A stretch of DNA of 64,000 nt. Source: Emmonsiellopsis sp. PD_33. Its lineage: Eukaryota; Ascomycota; Eurotiomycetes; Onygenales; Ajellomycetaceae. Below the pieces are notes generated by a model. The model did no database searches. It saw nothing but the letters and a program-made list of their open reading frames with translations, and had not been told where the DNA came from. The DNA lies in NCBI GenBank assembly GCA_032988165.1, contig JANTQF010000151.1, positions 1-64,000 on the forward strand. Reading direction: 5' to 3'. The translations under genes were made by a program, and so were the position numbers. Shown in pieces: positions 35,175-45,786 of this stretch; the stretch's first letter is position 1, and the number at the start of each line of letters is the position of its first letter.

Positions 35175-35810
35175 TTAGTACTCTCCCTCAATCGCAAAAT
35201 GCGGCCAAATCCCCTTCGACCCCACCTCCCCCACATGCCCATCAGGATCAACAAAATACACGCTCCGCCCGCCACCCTCCCAGCGCATGCGCCCACTAAT
35301 CGGCACCCCAAGAGCCACCAAATGGTCGTCCCAGCGCTGGACGTCTTCGGGCCGCGCGACGGCGAAGCAGAAGTGTTGGCCCAGGTGTTCACGCGGGGTA
35401 GAGGCTGATGCTGAGAGGAGGGAGTCGGTGATGGGGGCGGTTGGTCCGTGGGCGGGGATTGTGCCGGTGGGGGTGTGGACGTCGGCGGTGGTGGCACCGA
35501 GTTGGAAGAGGAGGAGGGTTGTGGTGCCGAGGGAGATGGCGGCGAGGTTGGGCTGGTTTGGGTTTGTTAATGGGGGTGGTTGTTGTGAAAGGGATTGGTT
35601 GGGGAAGAGATGATGGACGGATGGATGTATGTATGTATCTATGTATGTATATGTGGGGATAAAACAGACCAATTCACGGAAAGGAGAGATGTTGAATGCC
35701 TCCTTGTAGAATTTTACAGAGGCCGCGAGGTCCCGGACGTACAGGGCTGTTTCGAGGATGTGGGTGATAGGGGGGAGGGGGGTCGCTGGGGGTGGGTTGG
35801 TGCTGGCCAT
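35175..35810 (-). CDS. Glyoxalase/VOC-superfamily protein
   Basis: Two exons, complement of 35175-35552 and 35670-35810; 519 nt, 172 aa. The N-terminal beta-alpha-beta half (ITHILETALYVRDLAASVKF, YKEAFNISPFREL) and C-terminal half (GQHFCFAVARPEDVQRWDDH, GRSVYFVDPDGHVGEVGSKG) give the paired VOC fold. Plausible metal ligands are His17 and the late Glu of VGEVGS. The 117-bp intron keeps the frame and would otherwise encode a Tyr/Pro-rich low-complexity insert absent from the family. Its donor is GTCTGT, unusual, with CATTAAC branch and CCAG acceptor. Family members detoxify aldehydes or confer antibiotic resistance; substrate unknown. It is the first gene beside the retrotransposon nest and looks intact. 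Confidence 0.8.
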   Translation of the reverse strand: MASTNPPPATPLPPITHILETALYVRDLAASVKFYKEAFNISPFRELVCFIPTYTYIDTYIHPSVHHLFPNQSLSQQPPPLTNPNQPNLAAISLGTTTLLLFQLGATTADVHTPTGTIPAHGPTAPITDSLLSASASTPREHLGQHFCFAVARPEDVQRWDDHLVALGVPISGRMRWEGGGRSVYFVDPDGHVGEVGSKGIWPHFAIEGEY

Positions 35811-36896
35811 TTAGGAAATTTGGGGAGGGATAGTTCTCGAGAATCCTTAAGGGGTTTATTTCGTCTCTTTGGGGAGGGTATGACAGATGATCTTGGATAG
35901 ATGTTATATTCTATAAATCGCAAGTTGAGATGGGGGATGAGAGGGGTTTATATACACCACATCACCCTCTAAAACAGGACAGAACAGTGAGTACGTTTGA
36001 TAGCAGCCATTCCCTAGTCCATTGGACATTGCAGCATTCGGTTCCCCAGTACGCAATGCCACTGTCATACTTCAAACGCCAACATCCTGAAGAACGAGGC
36101 TCTATTTCCCCGCATCAGGAACCCCGGGGTCTAGAAAGTCAAACATTAGTAATGAGTTTGTCTGGACCATAGTCGTAGTTAGTAATCAGGTTGGGTGGTT
36201 CCAGTTTATCATTGGATTGCTGGCGTGAAGGTATCCTGCGAGTGTCTTATCTCTTTAAACGCTGCCAATGTTGATGGTGAACTGTAACCCGTGTTGTTGA
36301 CTGAAGTATGAGGTTGACGGTTCTATTTTTATCTCCGGCTAAATTCCCCGATCCAAACCGAGACACGTGATCCGGGATTCAGGGGGAAACTGCTGGTTAA
36401 TATATTTCATTCTTACTACTACAGAGTACCATGCGTTCCAATTGTGGTTATCTTTGGCGGGCAGGTAAGTGTCCGTAACTGAAATTCTATCCTATTCATA
36501 GTTGTGGATTGGGGCACGAAAATGAATATAGGGGCCTCACGCAACTAAAGCAGTAAAAGAGCATAGTAGAAGAGCTATTCTTCGTTGAATGATAAAATTC
36601 TCTAGCTAAAAACTTGATACAGTAACTCTCTGTGCTCGAGAATGGAAAATTTTGCTCGAAACACCACTATGGCAATAAAAAAGCAATGCGGCGAAACAAA
36701 ATTTCACTATCGCAAACGTGGCTACGTCGGCCGCAAAGCGAGAATGAAGGCGGCTCCTCAGAATTACATCCTATAGTTTCCACATGTCTAACCGTCTCCC
36801 ACCTCAACATTTATCATGGGTCTATCTCATAGGACCCCGTTAGCTTCGTTTCAGAAAAGGAGAAGGGACATCGCAAAACCAACTGAACCCACCGAT
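35811..36896. other. Upstream region of glyoxalase-fold gene and 3' flank of secreted protein gene
   Basis: A TATA-like ggtttatatacacca at 35945-35959 sits about 135 bp upstream of the minus-strand glyoxalase ATG. The rest (36000-36896) has no supported gene. Confidence 0.5.
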
Positions 36897-37295
36897 TTAT
36901 GCGTTCAGCTTAACCGCCCGACGAGCCGGTGGTGCTTCGGTCTCGGTTGGGTCTGCGGGGGCGGTGCCAGTCGTGGTTGGGTCTGTGGGGGTTGTGCCAC
37001 TGGCGCAAGCAAGATCATTGAAGTTGTAAGGGCTGGTATCCATAGGGACGACGTTATCGGCAACGGGCACGTTGTACAGGAGGCAGCTATCGGCGCCGAA
37101 TGCGAAGCTCTGGCAGGTTTCCGTGGTGGAGCAGAGATTTCCACATGCCTCGAGGGTAGCTAGGGCAGCGTCTGCGCTCACAAGGAAGGCGGGATTGGCG
37201 CCATTGTCATATCCAATGACGCCGCAGGAGGGATCCTGTGCCGTTGCGGTGGAGAGGAAAGCCGCGAAAACGGCAACGATGTATGGGGAGTACAT
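36897..37295 (-). CDS. Small secreted apple/PAN-like cysteine-rich protein
   Basis: Single exon, 132 aa. A clear signal peptide MYSPYIVAVFAAFLSTATAQ ends at about residue 20. The mature part has six cysteines (24, 51, 55, 61, 71, 97) in the spacing of a PAN/apple fold: a central helix ATLEACGNLCSTTETCQSFA and a strand CLLYNVP. A Thr/Pro/Ala-rich tail (TTPTDPTTTGTAP) follows, likely O-glycosylated. Such small secreted proteins sit in the fungal wall or act on carbohydrate or host surfaces; a role in interaction is only inferred. It lies 1.1 kb from the glyoxalase gene on the accessory side of the nest. Confidence 0.78.
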   Translation of the reverse strand: MYSPYIVAVFAAFLSTATAQDPSCGVIGYDNGANPAFLVSADAALATLEACGNLCSTTETCQSFAFGADSCLLYNVPVADNVVPMDTSPYNFNDLACASGTTPTDPTTTGTAPADPTETEAPPARRAVKLNA

Positions 37296-40200
37296 TTTGG
37301 CTGTGATGAAGTTGGATTGGATACGGGAGTGGGTATATCTAGCTTCAGCTTCGTTGATGTGAATTGACAGTGAGTGGAAAGTAGGTGCTCAAGTCATTCG
37401 AACGACGAGGAGCGCTCGGAGTTAAATATCAATGCGTCAAGGACGGGGTAAAGGGTTCAACAAAGCGAATTTAATCTGCCCCCTCCCCGGCAGTTGAGTT
37501 GTTCTATAGGCTTCCAACGTCGCTCTGGGAAGTTTCTCGGGAATAGTTCCGGATATTGAGGGCCGCATACGGAACGGGATGAAAATAACGTGTCTCATTC
37601 TGCCGGATATATTTGAAGTGGATATGTGTTAATCCATCCCAAAAGTTCCTTTATATCGACCTGTCGATCAACGGCGGGGGTGTTCCTTGTTTCGTGGCCG
37701 CGGGCTGGGATTCGGGAAGATAGAGAACATGCTGGCCCTGGACCCTGCTGGAGAGTCGCCAATTAGAAGCGTTTTTGCAGGCGGTTTTCATTTGCATCGA
37801 ATGTATTTGATACTCGTGCAGGGGCCCCTCGCAGCAATTCTTTGATGGAAACACTGTGGTTTAATCTAAATCACGGTGCTTTGTCCTCATGCCGGCTTTG
37901 CTCACAACAATGTTGTGCATCGTCCTGGCTTCAGTCGCACGTCCGCAGTTGCAGGCACAGGTTTGGCGGGGAATTGCGCATGGATAAAGCGGCCAGAGCA
38001 TTGAACATATTGAACTAGCCATCAGCTCGTTAAAGGGATCGTCGCCCTGCGGAATGTTAATTAACTGAGGTGATATCCCAGCTTCCATGACGTTGATGTC
38101 TTGACTGAGGTTGACAAGCATCCCGGAAGAACAATGTCCCGTCCCGCGCCGGCTTTACCCCCAACCCAGATCCAACGTCAACTCTCAACCGTCGTTGTGA
38201 GGAGTAGATTTTCTGTCGATTACCAGCTTCAGCTTACAGCATATACCTTCTACTATTCCTGGCCACTCGCATGGATTAGTTTTGATCCCTGAGGCTTGCC
38301 CCTTGGGTCATCTCAAACCCCGCAACTTCCCCTAATCGAGAATGTCTTCGCACGATGGACACTTGAAGCTTGTGTGGATTGCGCGGCCGCAAACCCCATC
38401 AGATCCACCCGTTCATTCGAAGCTCTAAATTGAGAGCCATCCTGGATTCTAGACGGCCTCGGACTGGTCTATCAGCGTTTGTTGCCCGAGTCGAATTGCC
38501 GAGGATTGAACCTCCCCGTCCCCCCATATTGCACTTGACACACAGTATCTCTTCATATCGGGATGGGCCTGCTGGGTTCGTCCAGTGCACCTTATGTCGA
38601 TTACTCCGACAAGGCCGGGGGAATGGATATATACGAATCTCGATAACTGTGCAAAGAACATCGCATTTTTATGAAACAGATGTTACTTTCCGGATTCCCA
38701 GCAGGAGATCCCGTTCCTCCGTGCCTTATCTTTGCTCTTACGAACTCTGTGGCAGTTTCGCGAACCCTTAACTCCGATGTTTTGATAGCATATGTCCGCG
38801 AAGGCGGAAGTGCATATCCCAACCATGTTATCGATATCAGAGAAGCACTGTTCAATACATGCCCTCAATGCCCTTACGATAGCTTACCCGAGAAACGATA
38901 TTATATACCCGAGACTCACATCCACCCCTGGCGATCTCGAAACTAGTTGATGGGCTCTCCATCCACTCCTAAAGTGCTGTCAGCATATAATATACTCCTT
39001 GTGGACATGTAGATTGGGTAATATATGTATCTGAGATGCGTATCCACTCCACGGGAGAAGATGTTTGTGTGGAGGGTCTCCTCCCCGTCACACCTTGACA
39101 AGATCCGGCTCCTATTATATTGTCCTCGATACGTTTCGGCCACGATTCTCCTAGCAGAATGCGTTGCCAGCCCTGTGGCGAAACTGTCGGCATCCCCAGT
39201 TTGTATTGTCGCCCTGGGCCATTTCAAGTTAACCTGAACTATTAAGTTGTCTTTACCCAGCCTTCACAAGTCCCTCCCAAACTCTTCAAAATGAGGCAGG
39301 GCTATCATGTATCGGCTATTACATACAACGGAAAGACCGACCAAATGGACATACAGTTCCAATGTTTCCCTGTGATTCTAGTCGCATTTCCGCCCTGTTC
39401 TATATTCCCGAGTTGATTGAGGCTTTCCACCATAGTCTCCGTACCGCAAGTTATGACCATGCCAATGCGTTCATATCAGACGGAAATACATCACTTGTAA
39501 GAGTCCTAGAAGCTAATCAAAAAATATGGTTACCCCATGAACTCACTAGTTGGTACTAGGCAGCCGGTGCACGTTTCCCCCCTAGATACTATGGTTTCTC
39601 TCTCATGGTGCCTTGCTCACAGTAACAGGGGACAATTTTCCCCGCAGGAAAACACCCCTGTATGACCACTGAAGATGTCGGCCTTTCAGCATCTTCATCA
39701 CTATTACACCACCAGCAGTAAATGCACTAACAAAGTGTGGACAAAGACATTTCATCCCATTGTATGAAGACAATTAACACCAACTTGCTTTGTTTATGGA
39801 ATGTTGACAAGCAAAGAATGAAGTGCACTACCCTCAAGGTCCATATGGCTCCCTCCAGATTCCGGAACTCTCGGTTTATTGGCTATTGCACATCCAGTTA
39901 CTGAGGATTGAAAGACTGGATGCCTGTGGATATGGAGGCTCGGGTGCCTGCTCCAGGCGCTCCTCAAGAAAGAACTCCGATTTCCAACTAACAGAAAGAA
40001 ATGGCTAAAGAGACTTGTTGGTTTATTCATGGTGGCTGTTTGGCTTCTACCAAATAAAAACCATTTCCCGTTCATGCAGGCCTCTTTCTATTCCCTTAAC
40101 AAGCCCTGTGGCAATGGATAGTTATATCCAACTGTATCATCCCCTTTCTCTTTGTCTACCCCAATTGAAACCATCCAGTCTTTCACCTCTTTAAAACATT

Positions 40201-40596
40201 TCGAGGTACCTTGCTACCAGTTGACCACAAACTACTAACTTTATGAATGAATCGACTCCGTTTCACTTTATGATAATTGTAGGAGTGATAGTTTCAAACC
40301 CGCCTTCAAAACCCATAGAGTCAATGGTCCTTAACATCCTGCGGAAGCAATATGGGTTATCATGCTCTGACTTGCGGTATAAAAATCATTACTCTTTGCA
40401 TATTTTTCTTATCCCACACATTAAATGTTCTACCTCAATCTACTTCTATCATTTTCCATCAGCCCCGGACTGCCCCGGACTGCCCCTGACATATATCTTG
40501 ACCTATCCCAAAAGGTGTTAAATATCCTACTTCAACGATACACAGCCTACCAACAAGTCTCCCTCTAGAAGCAGCCAACGATTAAACTTCGACCAA
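37296..40596. other. 3.3-kb stretch without a credible gene
   Basis: Normal GC content and CpG present, so it is not part of the decayed nest. Open frames are short (under 135 codons) and scattered on both strands, with no domain, conserved motif or convincing splice pattern. At about 38500-38510 a ggattgaacc motif resembles a tRNA B box, but no cloverleaf can be drawn. A TATA-like ggtataaaaatc at 40376-40387 may serve the next gene. Confidence 0.55.
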
Positions 40597-40858
40597 ATGC
40601 CCCCAAATCCCAAGGCTGAGGCAAGTTCCTCGTAAGTCTCCTATCTTATCAGTCTCGAAGCTTAATAACATTAATATTTTAAGGAACCCGCCGTGCCATT
40701 TTGTGATCGAAAACTGCCTCAATTGCGGGGATCCGGCGGAGTATTGCAAAACTCACCACTTTAAAGAACCTGACCGAAAATGCAACAGGAGGGTGGGTGT
40801 GGACAAGGTTGAGGAGAGAGGCGTACAAAATTGTCGCAAATGTCGAGTCATAGAGTGA
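40597..40858 (+). CDS. Small Cys-rich putative zinc-binding protein, 69 aa
   Basis: Two exons, 40597-40631 and 40684-40858; 210 nt. The intron has a consensus donor GTAAGT and a TTTTAAG acceptor, and the join keeps the frame. The protein starts MPPNPKAEASSS and contains eight cysteines and two adjacent histidines: CHFVIENCLNCGD, YCKTHHF, KCNRR and NCRKCR at the end. Two CxxC pairs suggest zinc binding. No signal peptide, so intracellular. I do not recognise a named family. Its cysteine plan resembles that of the 58-aa protein at 41572-41748. Confidence 0.6.
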
Positions 40859-41571
40859 GCTGCCTGGCTTGTTTACATGAAATAATTGAGGGCAATTACA
40901 AATTGTTATCTGAAAAAAAGATAGCATTTTGTCCAGGTTATGGACTGGTATTTCAGTCAAGCAGCTGGCATGCTTGGCCTGACATCATGGTTGTTCTGTT
41001 TCTTGACTATTTCGTTTTCTCTTTTCCCATTATCCTTTTCCCTCACTATAAGCTAATCTGCCATCTCACCCTCATTGCTAGACCCCTTTTAACCACTTCA
41101 TATTAATATCTGCCCACCATGTCATCTGCATTTTATCAGTGTTTGCTTTCCTTTCCCTTTTTTTCAGATATGTTTTGATCTTCAGCACTGTCAGGTGTTA
41201 TTTCCATTCATTAGACACAATCAATAGACGATCTTTTCTTCATACACCCCTACCCGTCAGAGTCAGGATCTACTCACCATGACTTTATTTTATTATTCCT
41301 CTTATCATAGAGAGGAGAAACTACATACATCTGCTTGATAGGAAATTAAAACTCTTATAATAACTCTCAGGAATAAACATCAAGGTTCAAAACCTTCTCT
41401 CACGGACCCATCCCTCCTCCCCCCTATCCCATTGCAAGCACAAAAACAAAGAAACAACACAATAAACACCCCTAACAACACCATCACCATCATCCCTCTT
41501 CCTCCTTTTCTGCACACATACATTTTCCCACCTATCCCCTATCCCCTATCCCCTCACCCTTACACCCCCCA
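40859..41571. other. Intergenic, pyrimidine-rich
   Basis: No supported gene. Contains a short tandem cctatcccctatcccctatcccc run near 41531-41553 and an AT-rich stretch (41110-41370). Confidence 0.55.
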
Positions 41572-41748
41572 TCATCTCACCAACCTAACCCTCCTCCCCA
41601 ACCACTTCACGCACAGCTTACACAAACTCTCCTCTTCCTTCCGCTCGCTCGTCTTGACACACTCCTTCGCAGGCTTGTGGCAGGGTTTTGTCGTGGTTTT
41701 GCCTAGGTGCCAGCAGAGCTTGTAGCTTTGGATGGTTGTGTGGCACAT
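41572..41748 (-). CDS. Small Cys-rich putative zinc-binding protein, 58 aa
   Basis: Single exon of 59 codons. The protein runs MCHTTIQSYKLCWHLGKTTT, then KPCHKPAKECVKT, a Lys/Glu-rich linker and ESLCKLCVKWLGRR. Six Cys and three His in the order C-H...C-x-H...C-H...C...CxxC suggest two small zinc sites. A TATA-like ctatatac on the minus strand near 41830 lies about 85 bp upstream of the ATG. The plan C-H-x(8-10)-C...C...C...CxxC is shared with 40597-40858, suggesting an old duplication. Too short for certainty; called from Cys density, start context and the TATA box. Confidence 0.5.
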   Translation of the reverse strand: MCHTTIQSYKLCWHLGKTTTKPCHKPAKECVKTSERKEEESLCKLCVKWLGRRVRLVR

Positions 41749-42430
41749 TTTGGTTTTGTTTTTAGGGATGGGCGGGTGGGTGTTGTTTTGTGGATGTGGA
41801 TATGGGTGGGTAGGTAGATAGATGGATGCGTATATAGAGAAGATAGGTCTTCACAGGTTATTTTCAGTGTTAGGTAGAAAATATCTCGCGGTGGGTGATG
41901 GGTGGAAACGAAGCAGGATAGCCAGCCAGCTCATGGGGAAGGATCTAACTTGTTAGGTAAGTGGCATGTCTACGGGATGGGTTGGTTTATATGTTATCTG
42001 TTTTTTATTTGGAGATAATGGATCCATTCCATAAATGGTTGATTTCAAGGGATGTGCCGGGCATTTTTAGGTATGGACTCCGTGTGTCACAAGTAACTAA
42101 ACTATGGCACATTCCCTGGTTCAAAGGCATTGTTAAATGGATTTGTATGAATGGAGTCATAGTATGACCCACCAGTTGATGTTATTGCTTGATGAATGCA
42201 GAACTCTATCCTGATCAATATAAAGAAAGGGGGTAACGAAACAGCCACATATCGCCAAGCAGGGTCCAAACAAGGGCTTCTTCCGTAAAGCAAGCAGATT
42301 AAATCCCCAATACCCGTCCAATCCTGCATCTCGATAACCCCTCCGCCCTCCAACGTAATTCTCTTCCCCGTTAGCTAATCCCCGTTCATTACCCATTCGG
42401 TTCGACAGTGAAGACATAGACTTCCTCGCT
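41749..42430. other. Intergenic
   Basis: Upstream region of the 58-aa gene and 3' flank of the 143-aa gene, with a purine-rich gggtgggtaggtagatagatgg run near 41806-41827. No gene seen. Confidence 0.55.
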
Positions 42431-42862
42431 CTAACCGATCCGTCGCCTCTTTTTCTCTCTAGGATTCAAGGCATCCTCCGCTTCCTTCTGCTCTTCGTTT
42501 TGTTCGTCTCCATGAGAAGACTCCCCCCGTTGCGCCGATTCTAACTGCGCCATATATTTCCATCTAATAGTCTCCGCAATAATACGCCCATATTGTTCCA
42601 TGCAGTTCCAACAAAATCTTCTCTCCGAGCCACGTGGGTTATTCCGCTGCCACTCTAATTGCTCCCTCAGAACCTCATCGGACGGTGGATTGAGTCTGCG
42701 GATCCCTTCGGCATATTTCATCCCCTTGATTACCTGGCATGTATGGCAATGGCAATCTTCACCTTGGTGGTGGATCAGGTCTTCGAGGCGATAAGGATCG
42801 ATGTCTGCCCCCGTACTATCAAACATGCGCTGGCAGTTCTTGCATTGTTTGAGGTTGGACAT
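42431..42862 (-). CDS. Cys-rich putative zinc-binding protein, 143 aa
   Basis: Single exon. Starts MSNLKQCKNCQRMFD with a CxxC pair, then LIHHQGEDCHCHTCQVIKG (two His, three Cys), later RRFCWNCMEQYGR with a second CxxC, and an acidic/basic tail ending EKKRRRIG that could be a nuclear localisation signal. The set CxxC, HH, CxCxxC and CxxC suggests two zinc sites. No known domain is recognised. Third small Cys-rich gene within 2.3 kb, though its plan differs from the other two. A TATA-like tatatata at 43210-43217 is far upstream, so a leader intron is possible. Confidence 0.6.
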   Translation of the reverse strand: MSNLKQCKNCQRMFDSTGADIDPYRLEDLIHHQGEDCHCHTCQVIKGMKYAEGIRRLNPPSDEVLREQLEWQRNNPRGSERRFCWNCMEQYGRIIAETIRWKYMAQLESAQRGESSHGDEQNEEQKEAEDALNPREKKRRRIG

Positions 42863-43463
42863 GGTTTTCCGGGTTCGTTTTCGGTCAGCCTAACTTGGGA
42901 ACGGATAATGATGTCAGCAAACGGTCCATCGGTACGAGGCAATCCATCTCAAGGATTCCAAGCCAGGGGTATAGTTAATATACGTACCTGTAGGGTTGCG
43001 GTAGGAGTTATGCTCCTTGTTGTTGCTTGCAGAGGTGGTATCCCACTAATCGTCTCGGGGCGTTATATGCTTCGGATGAAACGGGATCAGACTTGAATTC
43101 AATCGAGAGAGAAAAATAATATTGCACAGTAGTTTCTAGCTCCAAGACAAGACTGGACGATGAACAAACAAGCTCTAGAAGTCAACTCCCTCCCATCCTG
43201 TCATGTCATTTATATATACTCCATCGTCCGGTGTATCCCACTCAGGGGCCGTTGTTGTATATCGGGACAATGAAATAGTACGGGATAGCCCATCCATCGG
43301 GTATTGATTTTCATTGTGGTCGGGTATAATCAAATCCCGTCAGTTGGGAAGATTCTTGGGGTGTTTTCCATTTTTCTTGTAGCCGGCGTTCTTCATTTAT
43401 CTCATCCGGCGAACTGGGAAGATATTTCAGGCCAGTTCCTTGAGAAAGACCGCCTTTTCTCCC

Positions 43464-43598
43464 TTCCCGAGCAGCTCGGGGGTCACCTTGTAGGACGAAT
43501 CGCGATTCCGACAGAATTATCGGTGGAAACCTGAGTGGGAGGTATCCTCAGGGCTCATTCCTTCATGGAAGATATCATTTTTATCATGATCTGACCAT
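43464..43598. repeat. 135-bp direct repeat, copy 1
   Basis: From ttcccgagcagctcgg to atctgaccat. It aligns with 43616-43750, sharing blocks such as taggacgaatcgcgattc and gaagatatcatttttatcat. Separated by only 17 bp, period 152 bp. Confidence 0.85.
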
Positions 43599-43615
43599 TC
43601 CTCATGAAAATACCA

Positions 43616-43750
43616 TTCCCGAGCATCTCGGAGGTCACCTCGTAGGACGAATCGCGATTCGGACGGAGGTATAAGTGAAAAGCTGAGTGGGAAGTCTCCT
43701 CAGCGCGCATTCCTTCACGGAAGATATCATTTTTATCATGGTCTGGCCAT
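43616..43750. repeat. 135-bp direct repeat, copy 2
   Basis: Second copy. The inverted motif cccgag...ctcgg at its start is present in both copies. The period of 152 bp is not a multiple of three, so the pair is unlikely to be coding. Confidence 0.85.
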
Positions 43751-44510
43751 CGGGGGAGATGATATAGATAGCAATATCTATATGTAGCAGGAAACAAACA
43801 GGGGGCCTCCCAATTAAGTGTCCTTGCTTGGGCAACAGTCTCCCGGATATCTCCATGTGCCAGACAACCATAACAAGAACCTATGGGTTGGAAAAGCCGG
43901 GGAGAAATTGATATTTGCAGAGGCGTGGTGGAAGAATGGTGAACACGAGGTTGGTTGCCCAATGCTAGTTTTCCTCGCTTGGAATAATCCCCCGACCGCT
44001 TCAAGGAAAACATCCTCTCCTATGTCTCGAAGGCACAATCCCAAGCCAGCCTCCTTGACTGACTTGACCTCGATTTATAATCACACAGCTTGGTCATCGT
44101 CACCCATCTGCTGCCTTGTCGTTCTTGGCAAGCTAGCTTCAGCACGCTAGCTGTCTCCGCATTGCTGGGGTTCTTTGCATTTTCCATCCAGCGGTGCAGC
44201 GATACGAGCATGGCACTGAAAAGGCCCTTCGAGAGGCAGGAAAAGTCACAGCTTGAACTTCCACTGTGACGAGATTTTGAAGTTGGGGTAGGAGTCTCGT
44301 ATTCTTTGAAATCAGCGGCAATATATTTGATTTCAAATCCATTCCACGGGAGGGTGATAACGATTGATATGCTCGAATTGGGATGGGTATATATACCACC
44401 CTCAAATCCGAATCGTGGTTGGTTGATAGAGTAACTACCAGAGTAGTACACTCTTCGAACAACAGTCAATTGCCTTCCCAAATCCATATAAAACAGTTCA
44501 TCATCCCAAA

Positions 44511-45401
44511 ATGTCCAACACGCCAACCCCAATCTCCATCCTCGGCCTGGGCGCCATGGGCACCGTCCTCGCCGCCCAATTCCTCAAAGCCAACCACAAA
44601 ACAACCGTTTGGAACCGCACTCCCTCGAAAGCCGCCGCCCTAATTGCCCAGGGCGCAATCCACGCGCCAACCGTCACAGCCGCCGCCGCCGCCAGTCCGC
44701 TGGTGATAATCTGCCTGATAGACAACGACTCCGTATCCGCCACGCTGCAACAGGATCCCACAGCATGGCAAGACAAGACAATCGTAAACCTAACGAACGG
44801 CACGCCATTGCAAGCGCGGCAGACGGCCGAATGGGCAGTGGCGAACGGCGCGAAGTATATACACGGTGGCATCATGGCCATCCCGCCGATGATCGGGCAA
44901 CCGCACGCCGTGCTGCTCTACAGCGGGGCCTCAGCTGTCTTTAAAAGCGTGGAGCCGACTCTTTCTCTCCTGGGAACGAGCAAGTACGTCGGTGACGACG
45001 TGGGTCTCGCCTCACTGCATGACCTCGCACTGCTAAGCGGGATGTACGGGTTATTTTCTGGCTTCGTGCAGGCTGCGGCACTCGTGCGGTCCGCAAAGAT
45101 CCCCGTGGAAGAGTTTGTGACGGCGGAGTTGGTGCCATGGCTAACGGCGATGATGGGGTCCTTGCCTGTGATGGCGAAGCAGGTGGATGGCGGGAGTTAT
45201 GAGACCCCGGCGTCTAGTTTGGGGATGCAGGCGCAGGGGGTGCCGAACTTTTTCCTGGTGGGAGAGGAGCAGGGGGTGGGTGGGGAGTTGATTGGGCCGA
45301 TTTTGAGGATGATTCAGGAGAGAGTTAGTCGTGGGGGTGGTGCGGATGGGATTGCGGCGTTGGTTGAGGTGGTTGGGAGGCGAGAGGCCGACAAGGTATA
45401 G
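44511..45401 (+). CDS. NADP-dependent imine-reductase/6-phosphogluconate-dehydrogenase-like enzyme
   Basis: Single exon, 296 aa. The Rossmann start SILGLGAMGTVLAAQFL has GLGAMG at 12-17, and VWNRTPSK (34-40) carries the Arg that selects NADP. The C-terminal half is helical and suited to dimer swapping as in beta-hydroxyacid dehydrogenases and imine reductases. The catalytic Lys of the hydroxyacid group (GxxGxGxxxK) is not seen; GDDVGLASLHDLAL stands there instead, which favours an imine-reductase-type enzyme. Such enzymes reduce C=N bonds, often in alkaloid chemistry. Cytosolic, no signal peptide. It converges with the regulator gene at 45787-48847, which might control it, but only proximity suggests this. 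Confidence 0.8.
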   Translation: MSNTPTPISILGLGAMGTVLAAQFLKANHKTTVWNRTPSKAAALIAQGAIHAPTVTAAAAASPLVIICLIDNDSVSATLQQDPTAWQDKTIVNLTNGTPLQARQTAEWAVANGAKYIHGGIMAIPPMIGQPHAVLLYSGASAVFKSVEPTLSLLGTSKYVGDDVGLASLHDLALLSGMYGLFSGFVQAAALVRSAKIPVEEFVTAELVPWLTAMMGSLPVMAKQVDGGSYETPASSLGMQAQGVPNFFLVGEEQGVGGELIGPILRMIQERVSRGGGADGIAALVEVVGRREADKV

Positions 45402-45786
45402 AGTTGTCTAATCGTGAGGCTGTGAGAATTCATATATCGACTATCATTGAAAGATAGAATGTTATTACATGGTGGAGGTCCGTACATGTCTTGATATAAT
45501 GTACGTTAACCCACGGCAATCGTGCAATGTTAAATCGCACACGATGACATGAATATAACCCAATAGAAATGATCCAACGTTCGGGTATATAAATAGTCTA
45601 AAGTTAACTGGCTCGTTACTTAATCGCTTCACTGAATATTCGGGCGGGGGCGGCCAGAAAGGTTGCACATCACTTACTTACCTCCATATTTATTATGCCA
45701 AACGGGGTCATACAATGCAAAATGCATGGTCAACTGCGCAGAGGTTAAGTTGTATGTTAATATATCTGAACACACCGAAGGCAAGG
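45402..45786. other. Convergent 3' region
   Basis: About 385 bp of AT-rich 3' sequence between the reductase (plus) and regulator (minus); nothing else seen. Confidence 0.6.

Larger units (their letters stand above)
42863..44510. other. Intergenic region with a 135-bp direct repeat
   Basis: 1.65 kb without a credible gene. Holds the duplicated block 43464-43750 and, at its right end, the promoter of the imine-reductase-like gene with gggtatatatacc at 44385-44397. Confidence 0.55.

Noticed and set aside
38490..38540. tRNA-like B-box motif on the minus strand
   Set aside because: ggttcaatcc is present, but no acceptor stem, D arm or A box can be placed at the right distance.
43464..43750. The 135-bp repeats as a pair of short LTRs
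   Set aside because: They are almost adjacent, lack TG..CA ends and have no internal region.
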